Below are positions 18,258-25,012 of a stretch of DNA of 64,000 nt, in pieces. The translations under genes were made by a program, and so were the position numbers. The stretch spans positions 248,001-312,000 of the forward strand of contig JAEWGT010000017.1 in the NCBI GenBank assembly GCA_023388175.1, in the 5' to 3' direction. The notes below the pieces were generated by a model. The model was not told the origin of the DNA. It saw only the letters and a program-made list of their open reading frames with translations, and ran no database searches. The first letter of the stretch is position 1; each line of letters opens with the position of its first letter. This DNA comes from Pseudomonadota bacterium. Lineage in GTDB: Bacteria > Pseudomonadota > Alphaproteobacteria > Rhizobiales > Devosiaceae.

Positions 18258-19043
18258 CTACTCGCCCCCGCCAGTATGAATTTCGTGAATCACGATTTCC
18301 ACATTGAGACCATATTCATCAATGTAAGAAAATGCAGAAACCCGTTCGGTATCGTTAATTGCTGAAATCAGGATGCCATCCTGACTTGTGGAAACATCGA
18401 CGATATTGAATCCACTACTCGTCAATTGTCTCTGGCGCGCTCTGGCCCTGTCCGCATCGCCAGCCGCGCCTACGAACATCAATGTCTGACGCCAGGCCGT
18501 CGGACTATTCTCCGATGAGCGCCACTCCGGCCATTCGCCATCGAGTGACCAGCGCATGGCCTGCGCCATCCCGGCCAGCCTTTCCGGCTCCGGCGGCGCC
18601 CCAACCAGATCGGTTACCGTCATTTCCGTCGCCGCCCCGTTTGCACGCAAAAGGATGGTTCGCATGAATGTCGGCAGCCCGTCTTCATGCGGGCCATCCT
18701 GGCGCGGCAGGGCGGCGAAAACCGCGAACTCGTCATCGACATATTGAATGCCGTCGCCCTGCCCATTCTCCAGCAGCAGCAATTCACCCATCCGCGCTTC
18801 GAGGGCGACGGACAAAGTGCTGATATGCTCGGCAATCGCCCAGCGAGACACCACGAAATCCTGCCCCTGCATGTTCAGCCGTTCGGCACTGCTGATCCGT
18901 GTGCCGGCAAACCCCAGCACGAAGCCCTCAATGGCGGAAAGCGGCAATTCCCGATAGACATCGGCCCGCGCCTGCGGTCCCGCCACCAGCAATGCCAGCA
19001 CCAGAAACAGGCAACCGGCCAGGATGGAGCGCCCCGACCTCAT
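18258..19043 (-). CDS. Exported protein of unknown function in the Tad-like operon
   Basis: A 261-residue protein with a signal peptide (about 1-27, ending PQARA). No recognisable domain. The C-terminal 70 residues (GAAGDADRARARQRQLTSSGFNIVDVSTSQDG) alternate helix and strand. The gene sits where cpaC or cpaD is expected, overlaps the tadE-like stop by ATGA, and lies five bases before cpaB, so it should be a periplasmic part of the machine. It lacks the size, the beta-rich secretin domain and the lipoprotein cysteine of CpaC or CpaD. Confidence 0.55.
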   Translation of the reverse strand: MRSGRSILAGCLFLVLALLVAGPQARADVYRELPLSAIEGFVLGFAGTRISSAERLNMQGQDFVVSRWAIAEHISTLSVALEARMGELLLLENGQGDGIQYVDDEFAVFAALPRQDGPHEDGLPTFMRTILLRANGAATEMTVTDLVGAPPEPERLAGMAQAMRWSLDGEWPEWRSSENSPTAWRQTLMFVGAAGDADRARARQRQLTSSGFNIVDVSTSQDGILISAINDTERVSAFSYIDEYGLNVEIVIHEIHTGGGE

Positions 19044-19621
19044 CGGGCCCCCGGAAATACATTGGGGAACAGGTCCATCAGCTGGCCTGTGCCCTCACGA
19101 AAACGCGCCTGCATTTCATTGTCATAGCCGACGCGCAGCGCATCTTGGGTGTGCATGAAGGTCTTTCGGGACACCATGGAGAAACTGTAGTCCGCCGGTG
19201 CCACCACCATCTCGGGCCAGTCATGCGGCTCAAACATCATGGTTACACTCGCCTCGATCATTTCGGGCGATTGCGCGCCGCTGACCGTGCCGGTAAGCCG
19301 CTGTCCGCCGGCGCGATCCAGATCGCTCCAGAAATTTGAGCCCGCCTCGGCCAGCGCCCGCTTGCTGCAGCGGGCCGGCACCAGGGTGGTCGCCTCATCG
19401 ACGAACTCTGGCATCTCGTCGAAATACATGCACGCGCCGCCCAGACTTTCCGCCCAGGCCGAATTGCGTGCTGAAACCACGCTATGCAGCACCCCGGTCC
19501 TGATCTTGCCCAGGTCCATGATCACCACCAGCATGACCAGGAAGACCGGAATGGAGAGGATGAACTCGACCGAAGCAAGACCCGAATTTTCGGCATGCAG
19601 CCGCCTAATGCGTGTTAACAT
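19040..19621 (-). CDS. TadE-like pseudopilin
   Basis: A 193-residue protein with a short leader MLTRIRRLHAENSG and then LASVEFILSIPVFLVMLV, a prepilin-peptidase site in which Glu sits at +5 and Phe at +6 after Gly, followed by one hydrophobic helix. This is the TadE arrangement. The start ATG 19621 lies 17 bases inside the end of the upstream gene with a GGGGGG run about ten bases upstream; the much longer open frame is an overlap artefact. The remainder is a small domain with two or three cysteines. Probably a minor pilin or tip component. Confidence 0.75.
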   Translation of the reverse strand: MLTRIRRLHAENSGLASVEFILSIPVFLVMLVVIMDLGKIRTGVLHSVVSARNSAWAESLGGACMYFDEMPEFVDEATTLVPARCSKRALAEAGSNFWSDLDRAGGQRLTGTVSGAQSPEMIEASVTMMFEPHDWPEMVVAPADYSFSMVSRKTFMHTQDALRVGYDNEMQARFREGTGQLMDLFPNVFPGAR

Positions 19622-21113
19622 CGGACCACTGCCCCCCATTGCCAGCCTCCATAAGAAGTCGGCGGAGTTTCTCGAAAGCCGGCGCGGCCCTCTCTCGGCC
19701 AAGCGCCTGCCCCACCGAACGCGGGTCCGCCATGCGGAAGGACGGCACGATATTGGCGTTCCATCGCCCCGTATAAAGATCGTGCGACGCCTCGTTGAAC
19801 ACCATGGATTGCGCATAGGCATAGAACGGATCGCTATCGAAACCGAATGCCTCCCGATTGGAGCGCTCGCCCTGCGTCTTGGCCCCGAGATAGAGCGGCG
19901 AGAAGGGCTCGAAAACGGACATGGCCGCATTTGCGAAGGGACCAAGCGCGCCAATGGCGCTGCTGATGACGCCGGCCGGGCCGCGCCCTTTAAGCCAATA
20001 GGTCGTGGGTCGAGTGGCCGCGAGTTGGGCCACCGCTGCCACCGACGCTGCCAGTGGGCTGCGGGACACCGCCCCTGAAAAGACCGAAGCGCTATCAACT
20101 CCCGGACAGCCGATCGCCCAGGCCGCATCGAACGTGTCCAGAAATTCGTTTGAATTGGAACTCTGCGTCGAACTGTGCTTGGACAAGGGGGTATAGCGGA
20201 TCAGAAACGCGCTCTGCATGGTCCGGTAAAAGCCCGGAATGAGGCTGGATAGGCCGCTGGCCCTGTTGATGTGATCGCGCAGTTTCGGGTTGGCCGAACT
20301 GCCCCCCTGCGTCAGCGGGCCAAGCCCGTTTGAGAATCCATGCTGCGAATAGTCGAGACGCGTATAGCCATCGCTGCCGCTGTCGATCGCCCGGCACATT
20401 TCCCAATAGGCCGCCAGCCCATTGGCGCCACTGGCCAGCGGTGCCGGCTCGACCGGCAGCGAGCCTCCGGGAAACCGGTCATCGAAATCACAGCGCGAAC
20501 CATTGGACCTGTCGCAGGCCGGATAGACGAACACCGCCTCAAGTCCATTGGCCGTGCCCACGATCCGGCCCAGCTCACCTGTGCGGGCGGGATGGGTTTC
20601 GACGATATGCCGGCTCATCCGCCCCAGCGCGTCGGTCAGCCGGTTTCCCACGCTGATGCCGCGATTTGGCTGGTAGCGAGACTGAATCCCGATCGTCTGG
20701 ACCGCGTAAGCCGCCATGCGGACCATATATCCAATGCAATAGAGGGTCCCCGCTGGCCACTTTCCCATCACCGTGCATCGGGTAATGCTTTCGACCGTCG
20801 CCATGCCGGTACGCGCCATCGTCTGGATAAGCGCCTGTTGCAGGGCCGTGCTGGAAAGGGCGATGGTGAAACTCTGCGTGGACGCCACCTGCGTCATCGC
20901 CATCACATTGAGATCGCGCGCTGCCTGGTCGGCGACCGCGATGCTGACCGCGTCGATGGCGTTCTGCGCCTCCATCTTGTCGCGCGTGTCCTGCCCGACA
21001 TTGAGAATGCCCACCGCCGCCCAGAGCAGGAACAGCATGATGAACAGAAACAGCGGTAGCAACGCACCGCGCTCATCGCTCTGCAGCCTGGCAAGAAGAC
21101 GCTTGCTCTTCAT
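19605..21113 (-). CDS. TadG-like pseudopilin with large periplasmic domain
   Basis: A 502-residue protein. The leader ends in QSDERG, then ALLPLFLFIMLFLLWAAVG forms the membrane helix, and DKMEAQNAIDAVSIAVADQAARDLNV matches the helix that follows in TadG-type proteins (normally DxxxxxxxxDAAALAAA). The remaining 400 residues hold several cysteines and no clear VWA domain, although many TadG proteins have one. ATG at 21113 overlaps the upstream stop (ATGA). It is probably processed by CpaA after the Gly and forms a tip or assembly-site component. Confidence 0.7.
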   Translation of the reverse strand: MKSKRLLARLQSDERGALLPLFLFIMLFLLWAAVGILNVGQDTRDKMEAQNAIDAVSIAVADQAARDLNVMAMTQVASTQSFTIALSSTALQQALIQTMARTGMATVESITRCTVMGKWPAGTLYCIGYMVRMAAYAVQTIGIQSRYQPNRGISVGNRLTDALGRMSRHIVETHPARTGELGRIVGTANGLEAVFVYPACDRSNGSRCDFDDRFPGGSLPVEPAPLASGANGLAAYWEMCRAIDSGSDGYTRLDYSQHGFSNGLGPLTQGGSSANPKLRDHINRASGLSSLIPGFYRTMQSAFLIRYTPLSKHSSTQSSNSNEFLDTFDAAWAIGCPGVDSASVFSGAVSRSPLAASVAAVAQLAATRPTTYWLKGRGPAGVISSAIGALGPFANAAMSVFEPFSPLYLGAKTQGERSNREAFGFDSDPFYAYAQSMVFNEASHDLYTGRWNANIVPSFRMADPRSVGQALGRERAAPAFEKLRRLLMEAGNGGQWSDVNTH

Positions 21114-21868
21114 AGCAGCCGCACCACGGCTCGCGTTTCCTTGTAGTAAAGCCCGTCGCCGCGCCGCTCGCCCAACAAGCGCCCCGTCCATTTGAACAGA
21201 TAGTTTCGGAAAATCAGCTCGGCCTTGACCGCCGGACGCGCGCCCGGCGTGGCCACCGTCTGTCCGGCCAGCAGCATCAGTGCATGGTCGTGCTCCACGC
21301 TGAGGCGCACATTTGACTGGTCGAAAGCGTAGCGCGCCTGCCGATTGAGCATATTTGCCCGCTCGCTGATTCCCGATTGCCGTGCGATCGTTCGCAGCAC
21401 CGTGTCGGGGATAGCGCAACTGCCCAGACAGGGAATGTCCCAGGGCGGAGACGCGGTGATCAGCGCATAGCGCGCCGCTTGCTCGGGCGCGTCACTGTTC
21501 CGGCTGCACAGCCACTCCTGCTGCACAAGGTAAAGTGCATTCGGGCCGGCGGGAAGCAGCGGACACTCATGTGACTTGGCGCTGCGGGCCGCGCTATAGG
21601 CGGCATAATGCACCACGATCGTCTCGCGCATCATCCAGGTTATCTGCACGAGCAGGGTGATAAAGACCAGGACCGGCACCGCGACCAGAATGAAATCGGC
21701 GGAGAACGCCGCACCCCGGTCGTCGGCAGCAAGGCGGGAAAATGGCTTCATCGCGCTCTGCCCGGGCAAACGCCTCCGTACAAGGAACAGCACCAGAGCA
21801 AGTCCGGCGATGAGCAGGCATACGAGAACCAGGTAGTCCCACAAGGCCGCGCTGAGGGTTTCCGACAT
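21110..21868 (-). CDS. TadE-like pseudopilin with extra N-terminal membrane segment
   Basis: A 252-residue protein. Residues 9-29 (DYLVLVCLLIAGLALVLFLV) form a membrane segment. A second Met starts KPFSRLAADDRG, followed by AAFSADFILVAVPVLVFITL, which looks like a Tad pseudopilin leader and helix; the mature part has several cysteines. Either the protein begins at 21868 with two helices or at the internal Met with a normal leader. The latter would fit prepilin processing better, but translation from 21868 leaves no long gap after cpaA. No strong ribosome site is visible for either. Confidence 0.6.
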   Translation of the reverse strand: MSETLSAALWDYLVLVCLLIAGLALVLFLVRRRLPGQSAMKPFSRLAADDRGAAFSADFILVAVPVLVFITLLVQITWMMRETIVVHYAAYSAARSAKSHECPLLPAGPNALYLVQQEWLCSRNSDAPEQAARYALITASPPWDIPCLGSCAIPDTVLRTIARQSGISERANMLNRQARYAFDQSNVRLSVEHDHALMLLAGQTVATPGARPAVKAELIFRNYLFKWTGRLLGERRGDGLYYKETRAVVRLL

Positions 21869-21918
21869 GCCTGCCAGCGCCAAAAGGCCCGGATATCCGC
21901 TCGTCACCCCGCCCGACG

Positions 21919-22482
21919 CTACCACAGGACAACACCGCCGAAGATGTTGGCCAATAGCGGAACATAGCCCAGCGCGATCGGCACGGCGAAGGGAATGGCC
22001 ACCTTCACTGGCCCAGATCGTCCGGACGGAACCGTGGTGGCATCCTGAGCATGTCCGCGCACCACCGCTTCCAGCCAGGCCGTTCCCGGCGTTAAGCGCC
22101 AGGCGAGTTGGGCCAGCAGCAGCACGAAGTAATAGAGAACGGCGGCAATCAGCGCGAAAAGGGAGAGCTGGAGCCCGAACCACAGCCCCAAAAGTCCTCC
22201 ATTTGCCGCCATGAGCTTGACGTCCCCGCCCCCACAACCGCCCAGCGCATAAATCACCAGCCATGCGCCGCCGATTAGCGCGAAGCCACCCAGATTATCC
22301 CAGATCGGATCGAGCTCGCGCAGACCGATCAGGCGGAACACCATGACCAGCAGCGCAAAAACCAGCATCGAGTAAGTAATGATATTGGGGATGCGTCGGC
22401 TTTTGAGATCCATCGCCGCCGAGACGACCGACCCAAAGCATCCGACCAAGACGACGACGCCAAATAAATCCATCACACCCAT
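21919..22482 (-). CDS. cpaA: CpaA/TadV prepilin peptidase (A24 family)
   Basis: A 187-residue polytopic membrane protease that would cleave the leaders of the Flp-like pilins and TadE/TadG-type proteins. Both catalytic aspartates of A24 peptidases are present: Asp25 in AMDLKSRRIPN and Asp87 in GGGDVKL. Start ATG 22482 with CAGG upstream; a second Met at position 4 is possible. It lies 50 bases after the second pilin gene and just before the three pseudopilin genes that would be its substrates. Confidence 0.9.
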   Translation of the reverse strand: MGVMDLFGVVVLVGCFGSVVSAAMDLKSRRIPNIITYSMLVFALLVMVFRLIGLRELDPIWDNLGGFALIGGAWLVIYALGGCGGGDVKLMAANGGLLGLWFGLQLSLFALIAAVLYYFVLLLAQLAWRLTPGTAWLEAVVRGHAQDATTVPSGRSGPVKVAIPFAVPIALGYVPLLANIFGGVVLW

Positions 22483-22531
22483 CAGACCTGCGTGGCGAAA
22501 TACGCCCGCCCTCCGCAGGCAGCCTCCTGGC

Positions 22532-22732
22532 TCAGGATAGCTTGCGCACCTGGTCTCCGAGATATTTCACGATGTCATCGCCAAAGGCGATCAGCGCAAT
22601 GACCAGCGGCACCGTCACCGCGGCAATCACCAGAATGACATCGGCAGCGGCAACGCCACGCTCGTCGCGGTGAAACAGCTTCACGCAGAATGAAAGATAT
22701 GCCCGGCCGATATATCGCGAAACCATCTTCAT
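22532..22732 (-). CDS. Flp-like pilin, copy 2
   Basis: A 66-residue pilin precursor. The leader ends HRDERG, and the predicted mature part begins VAAADVILVIAAVTVPLVIA, a single hydrophobic helix followed by a short charged tail (FGDDIVKYLGDQVRKLS). Typical Flp pilins have Glu-Tyr at +5/+6; here +5 is Asp and +6 is Val. It shares the DERG and FGDDIV motifs with copy 1, so the two are a tandem duplication that has diverged. The start is taken at ATG 22732 (MKMVSRY); a longer frame exists but has no better ribosome site. Confidence 0.75.
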   Translation of the reverse strand: MKMVSRYIGRAYLSFCVKLFHRDERGVAAADVILVIAAVTVPLVIALIAFGDDIVKYLGDQVRKLS

Positions 22733-22759
22733 CGCCTGATATCCATAGTCAGTTGAGCA

Positions 22760-22781
22760 GGAGGCCGCGCAAGCAGCCTCC
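22760..22781 (-). terminator. Hairpin between the two pilin genes
   Basis: GGAGGC and GCCTCC form a six-base-pair stem around a ten-base loop in the 93 bases between pilin copy 1 and copy 2. There is no T-tract, so partial termination or protection of the copy-1 mRNA is more likely than full termination. That would let copy 1, the first gene after the promoter, be made in excess, as expected for a major pilin. Confidence 0.4.
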
Positions 22782-22825
22782 AAGATCAGGCCAACGAAAC
22801 GCCTGAGGCCAACTCAAACACAGCG

Positions 22826-23023
22826 TTATTGAAAGGCCGGCTGGTATTCGGTCGGCTCTGTACCGGCCAACTCGCCACCCTGCGAACTCAGCCAGCCAAC
22901 GATATCATCGCCGAACATGATGAGTGCGATAACCAGCGGCACAACCACGGCCGCAGCCACCAGGATAAATTGCACGGCGTCCCCGCGCTCATCTCGATGC
23001 AGATTGGCAAGAAACGTCTTCAT
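22826..23023 (-). CDS. Flp-like pilin, copy 1 (probable major pilin)
   Basis: A 65-residue pilin precursor. The leader MKTFLANLHRDERG is followed by DAVQFILVAAAVVVPLVIA and a short tail (FGDDIVGWLSSQGGELAG). Gly precedes the expected CpaA cleavage site. The +5 residue is Phe rather than Glu, an unusual change for an Flp subunit. ATG at 23023 has GGAG seven bases upstream. It is the first gene of the long operon and lies directly behind the best-looking promoter in the area, consistent with a high-level pilin. Confidence 0.8.
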   Translation of the reverse strand: MKTFLANLHRDERGDAVQFILVAAAVVVPLVIALIMFGDDIVGWLSSQGGELAGTEPTEYQPAFQ

Positions 23024-23069
23024 TAAAATCTCCACTCATCCCAGAATTTAGAGAAGCCTACCGACAGAA

Positions 23070-23098
23070 ATTCTATATTCGCTGAATTGCACAATCAA
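23070..23098 (-). promoter_or_regulatory. Sigma-70-type promoter for the pilin/Tad-like operon
   Basis: Reading on the minus strand, TTGATT (-35) is followed after 17 bases by TAGAAT (-10), about 47 bases before the ATG of pilin copy 1. The 145 bases from 23,024 to 23,168 are much richer in A and T than the coding DNA around them, as expected of a promoter region. No CtrA-type TTAA-N7-TTAA site was seen. Confidence 0.5.
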
Positions 23099-23168
23099 GC
23101 ATCAATGCAGATGGACATCATTTACAATTAATAGCCAACCGATGCCCATGGGCTTACGACCGAAAAAT

Positions 23169-24389
23169 TCAACAGGAAAAAACGCACTGGTATTCGATTT
23201 TTGGGGGAAGAACACCTTCACCATTTGGATGCTTACTATCTCCGAAATCCGACTCAGAATTTTCTCCGCCTATACCGCCAATAACATTATTGAATTCGGA
23301 ATCGGCCGGAACGATACCAGCGCAAATCTGGAGATAATTTTCAACTGTTCCCATAAGATGGGGCTCAATATAGTCAATATACACGCTCTCCACCTCGAAA
23401 GCGCGTTCTCTCACCTTGCGCTCAACATAATCTAGAGGCAATGAGACTACCGACCCCGCCCATTCAGGCCATTCAAGGCCCGCCTGCTCCGCCAAGTCTT
23501 GAAGAGACTTGTTTGTAGCGGCGGAAAGTGCGCGCTCCTCGCTTACCTCACAGCTTCGGTAATGCGGTATCCAGGTCATCTGACCTGGCTGGCTGATACG
23601 GTCCTTGAAGAGCCGCTGAGTGAGTGATGGATCCGCATTCTCCCAGCTCGGGAGGTGCAGGGGGTCGTCCGCCACGAAGATGTTCTGGATCCGAGCATGA
23701 TCCTGCTGCGTCATCTGCTCCATGTGACTGGCAGGAATACCATCCGAATTGAAGACAATGGCCTCCAGTCCGGTGGTTCGAGAGGCGCGCATGGCCAGTC
23801 CGCCGCCGAGTGAATGACCGACAAATACCACCTTCTTGCCTTGGGCCTCATAGGTCTGCTTGGCGGCAAGACCGACCATGTCGGCAAGATGGTACTGTGC
23901 CGGATCACCGCCGAACCCACGCTGCGCGTTGGTCATCCAATCGGAAACAGATGTGAGTTCGGTACCGGCAAAGGCCACATAGACTGTATTGGAGGCCGCA
24001 TCCTCGAACACTCCGGCACTAAAACCCAGCAGATCGGCGCCATGACTGAGGACGAAATTGTCAAATTTGCTGCCATTCAGCGAGAATTCCTTCCAGTCCG
24101 CGATATAGGTCAGCCCGCTACCCTCGGCAGCAGCGGCCCGCTCCTCCGGGTCGTCGTAAACAAACCCGGCAGCACTGGAAGGTGTCAGCAGATCCCGACA
24201 TTGCTGCGCCGTTATCCTGGCATCGAGTCCACCCGGCGCATTGGTGTAGCGGTCAAGCTGGGTGTCAGGATCGATGGGTGTGCAAACAGCATTGGATGTG
24301 ATCGCTGCGTTTGCAGGCGAGCCCTGCAAACAGATCGCCAACAACACAACGCTCGCCAGACGGGCGATGGAAGCCGTCGGCCCACCCAT
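23169..24389 (-). CDS. Secreted lipase-like alpha/beta hydrolase
   Basis: A 406-residue protein with a signal peptide (about 1-28, ending SPANA). VYVAFAGTELTSVSDWMTN resembles the start of class-3 lipase folds, and VVFVGHSLGGGLAMRAS carries the nucleophile elbow G-H-S-L-G with Ser193. The acid and His residues are likely among FVADDP and WIPHYRSC, but this is not certain. Six cysteines, including two at the very end, suggest a disulfide-held periplasmic or secreted enzyme. ATG at 24389 overlaps the ankyrin gene stop (TGATG); a longer frame to 24431 is unneeded. Substrate unknown: a lipid or ester is expected. Confidence 0.75.
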   Translation of the reverse strand: MGGPTASIARLASVVLLAICLQGSPANAAITSNAVCTPIDPDTQLDRYTNAPGGLDARITAQQCRDLLTPSSAAGFVYDDPEERAAAAEGSGLTYIADWKEFSLNGSKFDNFVLSHGADLLGFSAGVFEDAASNTVYVAFAGTELTSVSDWMTNAQRGFGGDPAQYHLADMVGLAAKQTYEAQGKKVVFVGHSLGGGLAMRASRTTGLEAIVFNSDGIPASHMEQMTQQDHARIQNIFVADDPLHLPSWENADPSLTQRLFKDRISQPGQMTWIPHYRSCEVSEERALSAATNKSLQDLAEQAGLEWPEWAGSVVSLPLDYVERKVRERAFEVESVYIDYIEPHLMGTVENYLQICAGIVPADSEFNNVIGGIGGENSESDFGDSKHPNGEGVLPPKIEYQCVFSC

Positions 24390-24949
24390 CACTTCAGCCT
24401 TTCGCAGCCTGGCGTTACTGCAACGCTGCATAGATCGGCAGGCGTTTGGCCAAACCCGTTAGCCAGATCCTGCGACGCCCCCATGCTCAACAGGATATCG
24501 ACATTGCGCGGCTCGTAGCTCAACGCCGCCACGTGCAGCATGGCATTGCCGGTCAGAGTATCGGGAAGGTCGATAATGGCTTCTGCGCCATCCAGCGCCA
24601 TCAGCAGGCTGAAGGTTTCGTATTGCTCGCCAAATGCGGCATACCAGGCCGGCGTGCGCCCGGCATCATCCTGCGCGAATGGATCGGCCCCGGCCGCCAG
24701 CAGTGCCGTCACAGCCTCGACATCCCCGATGCGGGCCGCAATCATGAGGGGCGTAAGTCCCTCCATCTCCGCCCTTGCATCAGGCGCGTCGGCCTTCTCC
24801 CCTGCGGCAAGCAGCACGGTCAGTGCCTGGCTGTCACTGTCGGCCACAGCCTCAAACAGATCTTTGCCTGATGCCATGGCGCTGACCGGCACCATCAGCA
24901 GCAGCGCGGCAACACCAAGAGCCCCCAAAATCCTGCTGGTCTTCGCCAT
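24389..24949 (-). CDS. Exported ankyrin-repeat protein
   Basis: A 186-residue protein with a classical signal peptide (MAKTSRILGALGVAALLLMV..., cleaved near AMASG). Three to four ankyrin repeats follow: EGLTPLMIAARIGDVEAVTALLAAGADP is the clearest, then DAGRTPAWYAAFGE and GNAMLHVAALSYEPRNVDILLSMGA. Ankyrin repeats bind proteins. It is exported and translationally coupled to the lipase-like gene, which suggests that it binds or inhibits that enzyme. An alternative ATG at 25003 would add 18 residues in front of the signal peptide. Confidence 0.8.
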   Translation of the reverse strand: MAKTSRILGALGVAALLLMVPVSAMASGKDLFEAVADSDSQALTVLLAAGEKADAPDARAEMEGLTPLMIAARIGDVEAVTALLAAGADPFAQDDAGRTPAWYAAFGEQYETFSLLMALDGAEAIIDLPDTLTGNAMLHVAALSYEPRNVDILLSMGASQDLANGFGQTPADLCSVAVTPGCERLK

Positions 24950-25012
24950 CGGCAAACTCGCTTCGAAACATGGAGGCGCCACACCAATCAGGAGCGGTGC
25001 CATCCAAAGGAC

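Noticed and set aside
19621..20128. Longer version of the TadE-like protein starting at 20,128
   Set aside because: The extra 169 residues lie inside the TadG-like gene in another frame, are Arg/Pro-rich, and would hide the prepilin leader at 19,621.
21113..21419. Longer TadG-like protein starting at 21,419
   Set aside because: It would lie within the preceding pseudopilin gene and displace the leader MKSKRLLARLQSDERG, which starts exactly at an ATGA overlap.
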